Source: an uncultured Collinsella sp.
Lineage (GTDB): Bacteria > Actinomycetota > Coriobacteriia > Coriobacteriales > Coriobacteriaceae
Reading direction: 5' to 3'
DNA length: 6,288 bases
Assembly (NCBI GenBank): GCA_902492825.1
Contig: CABUMZ010000107.1
Coordinates: 1 to 6,288 of the forward strand
The notes beneath the pieces were generated by a model. That model ran no database searches. It was not told the origin of the DNA and saw only the letters and a list, made by a program, of their open reading frames with translations. Below are positions 1-5,271 of the stretch, piece after piece. The position numbers were made by a program, and so were the translations under genes. The stretch's first letter is position 1; every line of letters starts with the position of its first letter.

Positions 1-879
1 CACGTCCTCATCCGAGGCCGACTGTTCGTCGGTCAGCGAGGTGATGACCAGCACTTCCTCGTTGTTCTCGGCCGTGGTCTGAGCGCGCACCACAATGGTG
101 TAGTACACATCGTTTGCCGATTTCTCAACCGACGAGACGGTGCCAAGCGGAAGGCCCTTGGGGAACACGCCACCGATGCCCGAGGTCACGATGATGTCGC
201 CAACCTTAACATCGGAGTCGACGCTCACGTACTCAAGACGCAGCGTGCCGTCAGCCTGACCCTGCAGCATGCCCTGGGCGCGCGTGTCCTGCACCATAGC
301 GGACACGCCCGAGTTCTCGTCGCCAATCAGACGCACGGTGGACGTCTTGGCCGAGACTTCGATGATCTGGCCGATAACACCGGCCGAACTCGTCACAGGC
401 ATGTTGATGGTAAGGCCGTCGGCAGAGCCCTTGTCGATGGTGACGGTCGAGGTCCAGGCATCGCCCGAGGCACCAACAATACGAGCTGCGGTCGATTTGA
501 GGTTATAGGTCGACTGCAGGCCGACCAACCCCTCCAGACGCTCGGCGGTCTTTTGAGCCTCGGAGAGCTCAGCAACCTTAGAGGTCAGTTCCTCGTTTTG
601 CTTCTTAAGATCGTCAAGCGTGTCCTGCGACGCCGTAAGGTTAGAGAACACGTTGCCGATCGCATTGAAGGGAGCCGCCACAGCCGAGCCCACAAAGCGC
701 ACCGGCGAGGTAATCGTCGTTACGCCCGAACGCACGGCATGAATCGGTCCTGCCTCGCCCTCGCGGATGTAAAACGTGAGCAGCAACACCGAAATCAGGC
801 TGAAAACAATCAACGGGCGCATACCCGTTGATTGTCGCTTGGTATTCAGATTTGTGGAGAAACCCGAAGATCGTGCCAA
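1..879 (-). CDS. mreC: Rod shape-determining protein MreC (partial; C-terminus beyond the left edge)
   Basis: MreC is a bitopic membrane protein of the elongasome that links cytoplasmic MreB filaments to periplasmic or extracytoplasmic wall synthases (PBP2/RodA). The window holds 293 codons with no stop, so the C-terminus is missing. The translation shows a short cytoplasmic N-terminus, one membrane helix at about residues 22-38 (PLIVFSLISVLLLTFYI), a coiled coil at about 83-120 (DTLDDLKKQNEELTSKVAEL), and the MreC beta-domain at about 130-280, including ARIVGASGDAW, VIGQIIEVS and TSGIGGVFPKGLPLG. The start chosen is TTG at 879-877, because AAGGTGG sits 7 nt upstream. An in-frame ATG at 822-820 (residue 20) has no SD, would place the membrane helix at the extreme N-terminus, and lies in the loop of a perfect inverted repeat. 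The start is 21 nt after the mreB stop, so the two genes are almost certainly co-transcribed. Family identification is firm; the exact start is less so. Confidence 0.93.
   Translation of the reverse strand, partial: MARSSGFSTNLNTKRQSTGMRPLIVFSLISVLLLTFYIREGEAGPIHAVRSGVTTITSPVRFVGSAVAAPFNAIGNVFSNLTASQDTLDDLKKQNEELTSKVAELSEAQKTAERLEGLVGLQSTYNLKSTAARIVGASGDAWTSTVTIDKGSADGLTINMPVTSSAGVIGQIIEVSAKTSTVRLIGDENSGVSAMVQDTRAQGMLQGQADGTLRLEYVSVDSDVKVGDIIVTSGIGGVFPKGLPLGTVSSVEKSANDVYYTIVVRAQTTAENNEEVLVITSLTDEQSASDEDV
806..835 (-). repeat. Perfect 12-bp inverted repeat in the 5' end of mreC
   Basis: On the minus strand ACAATCAACGGG, a 6-nt loop TATGCG, then CCCGTTGATTGT form a perfect 12-bp stem, followed by TTTC. 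It covers mreC codons 15-25, and the loop contains the alternative ATG (codon 20). A perfect stem of this size inside coding sequence is unlikely by chance, but its role is unknown. It could be an attenuator-like structure, a translational control hairpin or coincidence. Confidence 0.75.
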
Positions 880-886
880 ATGGAAT

Positions 887-893
887 CCACCTT
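887..893 (-). promoter_or_regulatory. Ribosome binding site of mreC (decides the TTG start)
   Basis: On the minus strand AAGGTGG lies in the short mreB-mreC gap, 7 nt before the TTG at 879. No comparable SD precedes the in-frame ATG at 822, so this site favours the TTG start and a 19-residue cytoplasmic segment before that ATG. Confidence 0.7.
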
Positions 894-900
894 TTGGAAA

Positions 901-1944
901 TTAAGCATTGGTCTGGACGAAGCCGCCATCAAACGCATTGGCCTCGAGCACGCGGGCACAGCCGTTAACAACGTTATCGAGCGCCGTGGGGCTGACGTTG
1001 ACCGAAACGCCGGTCTCATCGCGCAGGCGCACGTCGAGACCGCGCAGCAGCGCGCCGCCACCGGTCAGCAAAATGCCGTAGTACATAAGGTCAGAGGCAA
1101 GATCGGGAGGCGTAGCGTCGAGTGCGTCCTTGACGGCCTTAGCCATCTCGTCGAGTGGCTTGTTGAGTGCGCGACGAATCTCCTCGCTCTCGATGCGCAC
1201 GGTCTTGGGCAGACCCGTGATCACGTCGCGGCCGTTGACCTCGACGTCGAGCTCGTCCTTGAGCGGCACGGCGGAGCCGACCTTGATCTTGATGTCCTCT
1301 GCCGTACGCTCGCCGATGGCCAAGTTGTAGGCATCACGAACGTGCGTGAGGATGGCCTGGTCGAACTCGTCACCGGCAATACGGATGGACTGCGAGACGA
1401 CGATGCCGCCCATAGCGATAACAGCGACCTCGGTGGTACCGCCACCGATGTCGATGACCATGGAGCCGGTGGGTTCCTCGACGGGCAGGTCGGCGCCGAT
1501 AGCGGCGGCCATAGGCTCTTCGATCAGATAGGCCTGGCGGGCACCGGCCTGGATCGTGGCCTCAAAGACAGCTCGCTTCTCGACCGACGTGACGCCGGAA
1601 GGAACGCAGACGACAACGCGCGGACGCGGGGTCCACGGATAGCGCTTCTCGGACGCCTTGTCGATAAAGTAGCGAAGCATGGCCTCGGTAACATCGAAGT
1701 CGGCGATGACGCCGTCCTTCAGGGGACGAACGGCCACGATGTTGCCGGGCGTACGGCCGAGCATGCGCTTTGCCTCGATACCGACCGCCAGGATGCGCTC
1801 GTCGTTCTTGTCGATGGCGACAACAGAGGGCTCGCGAATGACGATGCCCTTGCCGCGCACGGAGACAAGCGTATTTGCGGTGCCGAGGTCGATGGCAAGA
1901 TCGCCCGCATAGCTACCGAAGAACATATCCATCAAAGAAAACAA
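901..1944 (-). CDS. mreB: Rod shape-determining protein MreB (bacterial actin)
   Basis: MreB is an ATP-binding actin homologue that polymerises on the inner face of the membrane and directs the elongation machinery for peptidoglycan. The 347-residue length is normal for the family. Actin-fold motifs are all present: phosphate-1 IDLGTANT at 18-25, CVPSGVTSVEKRAV at 113-126, IEEPMAAAIG at 141-150, phosphate-2 IDIGGGTTEVAV at 164-175, and the adenosine motif LLTGGGALLRGLD at 292-304. The start is TTG at 1944-1942, with AGGAG 5 nt upstream. In-frame ATGs at 1932 and 1926 are further from that SD. With the TTG start the protein begins MFSLMDMFFG, a hydrophobic stretch of the kind MreB uses to touch the membrane. 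Near the C-terminus the usual GTGK-like segment reads GCAR, which I take as lineage variation. It is followed closely by mreC. The assignment is secure, and only the start codon is open. Confidence 0.97.
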   Translation of the reverse strand: MFSLMDMFFGSYAGDLAIDLGTANTLVSVRGKGIVIREPSVVAIDKNDERILAVGIEAKRMLGRTPGNIVAVRPLKDGVIADFDVTEAMLRYFIDKASEKRYPWTPRPRVVVCVPSGVTSVEKRAVFEATIQAGARQAYLIEEPMAAAIGADLPVEEPTGSMVIDIGGGTTEVAVIAMGGIVVSQSIRIAGDEFDQAILTHVRDAYNLAIGERTAEDIKIKVGSAVPLKDELDVEVNGRDVITGLPKTVRIESEEIRRALNKPLDEMAKAVKDALDATPPDLASDLMYYGILLTGGGALLRGLDVRLRDETGVSVNVSPTALDNVVNGCARVLEANAFDGGFVQTNA

Positions 1945-1949
1945 CGCAA

Positions 1950-1954
1950 CTCCT
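1950..1954 (-). promoter_or_regulatory. Ribosome binding site of mreB (supports the TTG start)
   Basis: AGGAG on the minus strand lies 5 nt before TTG at 1944. The alternative ATG codons at 1932 and 1926 would be 17 and 23 nt from it, too far for normal use. Confidence 0.65.
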
Positions 1955-1989
1955 GATGTGTTGGATGATTGCTGGAAAACTACTAGCTC

Positions 1990-1995
1990 ATCATA
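1990..1995 (-). promoter_or_regulatory. Candidate -10 element for mreBC
   Basis: TATGAT on the minus strand matches the -10 consensus at five of six positions and would give a leader of about 40 nt before the mreB TTG. I see no good -35 box at the expected distance, which falls within the hairpin at 2005-2037. A 7-bp direct repeat (TACTAGC on the plus strand, 1981-1987 and 1994-2000) flanks it. The call is weak. Confidence 0.3.
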
Positions 1996-2004
1996 CTAGC
2001 GCAA

Positions 2005-2037
2005 GCCCGGCACCTCACTTGCGGTGAAGCGCCGGGC
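2005..2037 (-). terminator. Hairpin downstream of the TPR gene; probable terminator with a poor U-tract, or an mreB leader structure
   Basis: The minus-strand RNA folds as a 14-bp stem with loop CGCAA: GCCCGGCGCUUCAC pairs fully with GUGAGGUGCCGGGC, using one G-U and one U-G pair. In the plus-strand RNA those two positions become A-C and C-A mismatches, so the structure belongs to minus-strand transcripts. It starts 22 nt after the stop of the TPR gene, the usual place for an intrinsic terminator, but only UU then GCGC follows. Termination may therefore be inefficient or Rho-assisted. Confidence 0.6.
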
Positions 2038-2059
2038 AAAGCTAAATCCCATAAGGTCA

Positions 2060-3364
2060 CTACTGGTTGTCAGCAGCCGAGAAATCCATATCGAGCGAGG
2101 AAACGGCCCAGCCGATATGGTTATCGGAGCGCACGAATTTGACGGTGTACTCCTGCTCGCCGCCCTTGGACAGCGATGCCTTAACCTTAGCGGTCGTCTC
2201 GGTCATGGACTGATCCATGCCCTCGACGGACACGGTGGCACCCTGCGGAATCGAGGAGATGATCATCGACTTGGCGTCCTCGGACAGGCTCGAGGCCAGG
2301 CAAGACTCGGCCTTTGCGGTGTCACCGTCGCCGGCAGCCTGGAACAGATCGGTAACGACAGACTCCTGGGACGGGAAGCCAAAGCCGCGCGTGTAGGCAA
2401 AGCCCAGACCGCCCGCGGCGATCAAAATGAGCAGAAGCAGCACGATGAAGACTTTGAGACCCGTGTGGCGATGGCGGCGACGAACCTTGGCCTGCTTACG
2501 ATCCTGACGGTCCTGCTGGACCATCTCGGACTCGGACAGCGTAAAGAAGCCGGTGTCCGAGGGATCGGGCATAAACTGACCGGTCGCGCCCGTAGGATCG
2601 AGCGGATCGACGGCAGGAGCGTCCATCGCGGGCGCCGGAGCCGTGGCCATAGCCGTCTGGGCAGACAGCGCGGCAAGCGAATCGTGCACGCGGGCAAGCT
2701 CATCGGCCTGCTCGGAGGTGAGCTGGTAGATGCCATCGGCAGTAGCGGCGTTAAAGGCGTCGAGTGCGTCGGAGGGGCGGCCGGCGGCAGAAAGAGCCTG
2801 ACCCATGCCGGCGTTGAGCGCACGCGTGTCGTCGCGGGGGCCGGCAAAGTCGATAGCCGTGCGGTAGGTCTCCACGGCATCCGCCGGACGGCCGAGCTTA
2901 ATGAAGCAACGACCAAGCTCGCCGAGTGCGGCGGCAGGAGCCGGATTGGCGCCGTCGATGGCAGCCTGACGGAAGGCAGTACCCGCGTTGGCATAGTCGC
3001 CCGACTGGAACAGCGCGTTACCCAGGCCCAGATAGGCCTTGAACGGCGTGGCATAGGAAGCATCCTGCGTAGCAGCAGAGAACGCCTGAGCGGCCGTCGT
3101 GTAGTCGCCCACGGCGGCGAGTGCCTTGCCGCGGTTGGTGAGCAGCGCGCCGCGCTTGCCGTAGGTGCCGTCATTGAGGGCAGCGGCGTAGGCCTCGGCG
3201 GCCTCGGCATACATGCCCAGGTGCATCAAGGCGTTGCCACGAAGGTGATCGGCCTCGCCCATAATCTCATCGGGAGTTTTTGCCGCCCCAAGCATCTGGG
3301 CTGCAGCGGAAAAATCACCCGCGCGGTAAGCGGCGCGGCCCTGTTGGATCAGCTGGCTATTCAA
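2060..3364 (-). CDS. TPR-repeat single-pass membrane protein of unknown function
   Basis: The 434-residue protein has three parts. Residues 1 to about 212 form about six helix-pair TPR-like repeats, with recurring patterns such as LRGNALMHLGMYAEAAEAYAA, RGKALAAVGDYTTAAQAF and LGNALFQSGDYANAGTAFRQA. A Pro/Ala/Asp-rich linker runs to about 290. A basic patch (KVRRRHRH, 293-300) then precedes one membrane helix at about 303-323. By the positive-inside rule the TPR domain is cytoplasmic and the last ~110 residues are outside. That C-terminal part (VVTDLFQAAGDGDTAKAESC, then alternating beta-like strands ending in a GWAVSSLDMDF segment) resembles small NTF2-like or DUF4878-type domains, which is inference only. 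TPRs usually bind proteins, so a scaffold or sensor role is plausible, but no substrate can be named. The start is TTG at 3364-3362, with AAGGGGA 5 nt upstream, reaching into the stop codon of the isomerase gene, which implies coupled translation. Confidence 0.88.
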   Translation of the reverse strand: MNSQLIQQGRAAYRAGDFSAAAQMLGAAKTPDEIMGEADHLRGNALMHLGMYAEAAEAYAAALNDGTYGKRGALLTNRGKALAAVGDYTTAAQAFSAATQDASYATPFKAYLGLGNALFQSGDYANAGTAFRQAAIDGANPAPAAALGELGRCFIKLGRPADAVETYRTAIDFAGPRDDTRALNAGMGQALSAAGRPSDALDAFNAATADGIYQLTSEQADELARVHDSLAALSAQTAMATAPAPAMDAPAVDPLDPTGATGQFMPDPSDTGFFTLSESEMVQQDRQDRKQAKVRRRHRHTGLKVFIVLLLLILIAAGGLGFAYTRGFGFPSQESVVTDLFQAAGDGDTAKAESCLASSLSEDAKSMIISSIPQGATVSVEGMDQSMTETTAKVKASLSKGGEQEYTVKFVRSDNHIGWAVSSLDMDFSAADNQ

Positions 3365-3369
3365 GGAAG

Positions 3370-3376
3370 TCCCCTT
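3370..3376 (-). promoter_or_regulatory. Ribosome binding site of the TPR gene overlapping the preceding stop codon
   Basis: AAGGGGA on the minus strand starts on the last base of the isomerase TAA (3378-3376) and ends 5 nt before TTG at 3364. It fixes the start and suggests that ribosomes finishing the isomerase gene feed the TPR gene. Confidence 0.7.
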
Positions 3377-3918
3377 TACTCGTGAACGATCTCGACATGG
3401 ACGATCTCGTCGCCGGCACGCAGCTGCGAAATCACATCGAGACCCTCGACCGTGGTACCAAAGACGGTGTAACCGGAATCGAGGTTATGCTGGGCACCCA
3501 GGCAGAAGTAGAACTGCGAACCCGCGGAATCGGGGTCCATGGAGCGTGCCATGGCAAGGGCACCATCGACATGGCTGTTGCGCGGATTGGTGGCAAACTC
3601 GCCCTTGATGCAGTAGCCGGGACCACCGGTACCGGGCATGCCGTCGGGGCCCTCAAGACCGGCAGCGACGTCGGCGCCGGACATATCGCGGGTATTGGGG
3701 TCGCCGCCCTGAATGACAAAGCCGGGCACATAGCGATGGAACTTAAGGCCATCATAGAAACCCATCGTGGAAAGCTCGCAGAAGTTCGCGACATGAATGG
3801 GAGCGCCCTCGCCGTCAAACTTGACCTTGATGGTACCCTTCGACGTCTCGATAACGGCGCACTCGTCGCCGGCAAGCTGATACTCGGGCGTGTAGAGCTC
3901 TTTCTTAAAACCAAACAT
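3376..3918 (-). CDS. Cyclophilin-type peptidyl-prolyl cis-trans isomerase, cytoplasmic
   Basis: This enzyme interconverts cis and trans X-Pro peptide bonds and helps protein folding. The 180 residues carry the cyclophilin core: FHRYVPGFVIQGGDP at 60-74 (supplying the catalytic Arg62, plus Phe67 and Gln70), the bacterial insertion rich in Gly/Pro at about 85-105, GALAMARSMDPDSAGSQFYF at 119-138, and LDSGYTVFG at 146-154. At the position of the tryptophan important for cyclosporin binding in human CypA, this protein has Asn145, so weak drug binding would be expected. No signal peptide or lipobox is present, so it should be cytoplasmic. The start is ATG at 3918, with AAGGA 5 nt upstream and the only ATG start among the complete genes here. 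It heads a probable two-gene operon with the TPR protein (11-nt gap). The family is clear; assignment to a named ppi gene is not possible from sequence alone. Confidence 0.95.
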   Translation of the reverse strand: MFGFKKELYTPEYQLAGDECAVIETSKGTIKVKFDGEGAPIHVANFCELSTMGFYDGLKFHRYVPGFVIQGGDPNTRDMSGADVAAGLEGPDGMPGTGGPGYCIKGEFATNPRNSHVDGALAMARSMDPDSAGSQFYFCLGAQHNLDSGYTVFGTTVEGLDVISQLRAGDEIVHVEIVHE

Positions 3919-3923
3919 GTGGT

Positions 3924-3932
3924 TCCTTCCTC
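3924..3932 (-). promoter_or_regulatory. Ribosome binding site of the isomerase gene
   Basis: GAGGAAGGA on the minus strand contains two overlapping SD-like cores. The nearer one (AAGGA) is 5 nt before ATG at 3918, which suggests strong translation. Confidence 0.65.
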
Positions 3933-3957
3933 GTGCGTTTAAAGCATATTTGTACGA

Positions 3958-3987
3958 ATTGTAGCAATAAGCATGCGCTTACATCAA
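3958..3987 (-). promoter_or_regulatory. Probable sigma-70-type promoter for the isomerase-TPR operon
   Basis: On the minus strand, -35 TTGATG (3987-3982) and -10 TACAAT (3963-3958) are separated by 18 nt. The bases before the -10 read TGC, giving an extended -10 (TGnTACAAT). Transcription would begin near 3951, leaving a leader of about 30 nt. A short inverted repeat, TAAGC-ATGC-GCTTA (3968-3981), fills most of the spacer and could be an operator. Confidence 0.6.
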
Positions 3988-4025
3988 TTGCGCACGTAGG
4001 TTATGCCGACTATGGCGAACTAATT

Positions 4026-5168
4026 TTAGGAACGCTGCTGCGGCTTCCAGGAGCCCACGTTGGCGTCGTACTGATTAAGCGCGCTGTTGCCACCCTGAGC
4101 GATGGGCGCCAGGATCTCGCTTTGGTGAGAACTCATCGACTCGTCATCGGGAATGGCCAGCGAGATGTCCCAACTCTGGCAGATCACGTCGACGCGCTCA
4201 TACATCCACTCGGCAAGCTGCTTTAAGTGGGCAATGTCGTCCGCATAGACCGTATCGTCCTGGTACTTAAGGTTGCTGAGCTCATCTTGCGTCTTTTTAA
4301 TCTGGTCGCGCAGGGCGTAAGCACTCTGCGACAGCTCCTGACGGGTGGACAGCGGCGTTCGGAGATAGCCGTTGTTAAAGGAATCGATGACCTCGCCGAT
4401 CTGGTCCTCGTCACCGTAGGACACGATGGTCTGATACAGACCGTCGAGCCTGGTATAGAGCTGATCATCGGTCAGCACGGTTTCTTCCTGGACCACCTCG
4501 GCAGAATCGTCTTGCTTGGTATCGTCCTCAGTCGCCTCGCCCTTTTGGCGCGTGGGGAAGGTGGTTTGTGCAGCTTGGCCAAACTGGTCGTAGAAGCCAG
4601 GCATGACACCCATGGGATCGGTCGTCACGAACCAATAGGCACCGCCGCAAACGACGGCAAGTACCGCGATGACGATGAGCGGCTTGGGGATATGACGCTT
4701 GTGCTTGTGATAGGCGTCCTCGTCGGGATGCACTTTGCGCTTGGGTTTTTGAGCATCGTCGTGCAGGGAAACGGGCGTGGGAATATCGACCTTGGGGATA
4801 CCGAAATCCTTATCGAAAGCCGGCAGCACGCAGGTCTCGTTAGGATCGGCGGCGTCCGAAAGAACCGCGGCAGCCGAGGCGGGCGCATGAGGCACTTCGG
4901 TATCGATCTGCTCTTGCGTTAGGCGCGGAAAGCCCGCCGTGCGGCCCGCTGCCAGGTCGGATGCGGCCGCGTCCTCGGAGAGGATACCCGGAGCGGGGCG
5001 TCCGCATTTGGGACACGTACGATCGTGCGGAGAAAGACGGGCACCGCAGCCCTCGCAGAACACGAACTCGGTGTGCTCGGGGCCATCGCCCGGACCCACA
5101 TAGGCGTTGCAGTAGGGGCAGAACGAGGCGCCGTCCTCGATAGTCTTAAGGCAATGCGGGCAGATCAC
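4026..5168 (-). CDS. Double zinc-ribbon single-pass membrane protein of unknown function
   Basis: From the GTG start this is 380 residues. The N-terminus holds two CxxC pairs forming one zinc ribbon (ICPHC at 2-6 and FCPYC at 16-20) and two more forming a second (FCEGC at 37-41, TCPKC at 51-55). A disordered Ala/Asp/Pro-rich stretch follows, then a basic region (KPKRK, KHKRH, about 141-162) and one membrane helix at about 163-181 (PLIVIAVLAVVCGGAYWFV). The zinc ribbons should be inside the cell and the last ~200 residues outside. The outer part begins with an acidic linker (about 210-232) and continues as mostly helix-forming sequence (QELSQSAYALRDQIKKTQDEL). I recognise no enzyme motif. I chose GTG at 5168 because AGAGGA lies just upstream and zinc-ribbon proteins commonly begin M-x-CPxC. 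An upstream in-frame TTG at 5198 would add ten residues but has no SD. The gene is separated from its neighbours by gaps of about 105 nt and may be transcribed alone. Confidence 0.87.
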   Translation of the reverse strand: MICPHCLKTIEDGASFCPYCNAYVGPGDGPEHTEFVFCEGCGARLSPHDRTCPKCGRPAPGILSEDAAASDLAAGRTAGFPRLTQEQIDTEVPHAPASAAAVLSDAADPNETCVLPAFDKDFGIPKVDIPTPVSLHDDAQKPKRKVHPDEDAYHKHKRHIPKPLIVIAVLAVVCGGAYWFVTTDPMGVMPGFYDQFGQAAQTTFPTRQKGEATEDDTKQDDSAEVVQEETVLTDDQLYTRLDGLYQTIVSYGDEDQIGEVIDSFNNGYLRTPLSTRQELSQSAYALRDQIKKTQDELSNLKYQDDTVYADDIAHLKQLAEWMYERVDVICQSWDISLAIPDDESMSSHQSEILAPIAQGGNSALNQYDANVGSWKPQQRS

Positions 5169-5172
5169 GGCA

Positions 5173-5178
5173 TCCTCT
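5173..5178 (-). promoter_or_regulatory. Ribosome binding site choosing the GTG start of the zinc-ribbon gene
   Basis: AGAGGA on the minus strand is 4 nt before GTG at 5168 (5 nt from its GAGG core), matching the spacing of the neighbouring genes. No purine-rich site precedes the longer TTG start at 5198. Confidence 0.55.
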
Positions 5179-5208
5179 TTTCGAAGCAATTCAAACAATC
5201 GAGGTTAG

Positions 5209-5217
5209 AGCATAACA
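5209..5217 (-). promoter_or_regulatory. Candidate extended -10 promoter for the zinc-ribbon gene
   Basis: TGTTATGCT on the minus strand fits an extended -10 (TGn plus TATGCT). A weak -35-like TTGCTC lies 20 nt upstream of the -10 hexamer, which is too far for normal spacing. A start near 5202 would leave a leader of about 34 nt to GTG at 5168 and almost none to TTG at 5198, consistent with the shorter protein. The evidence is weak. Confidence 0.3.
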
Positions 5218-5261
5218 TCGCCACGGCCCCACAGGAGCAAGGCACCAATTCAACATCGCCA
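5214..5261. repeat. Pair of 10-bp direct repeats in the gap upstream of the zinc-ribbon gene
   Basis: AACATCGCCA occurs at 5214-5223 and 5252-5261 on the plus strand, 38 bp start to start. They lie between the end of the ATPase gene and the zinc-ribbon gene, and the first overlaps the candidate -10. They could be paired regulator sites or chance. I see no terminator hairpin in this gap. Confidence 0.4.
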
Positions 5262-5271
5262 GGGCGCGTAG

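Noticed and set aside
832..1956. A 374-residue open frame on the plus strand opposite mreB
   Set aside because: It lies antisense to a fully motif-supported mreB. The Asp/Gly/His-rich composition is typical of the complement of conserved codons, and no family is recognisable.
2422..3210. A 262-residue minus-strand frame in another phase of the TPR gene
   Set aside because: The sequence is dominated by Pro, Arg and Ser, a typical out-of-frame product of GC-rich repeats, and it lies wholly within the supported TPR gene.
2024..3385. A 453-residue open frame on the plus strand covering the whole TPR gene
   Set aside because: It is the mirror of a real minus-strand gene in GC-rich sequence. Its protein is low-complexity Gly/Arg/Ala without domain patterns, and it reads through the hairpin region without a plausible start signal.
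4227..4922. A 231-residue plus-strand frame opposite the zinc-ribbon gene
   Set aside because: It appears hydrophobic in places only because it is the complement of an acidic, helix-rich coding region. No SD or domain supports it.
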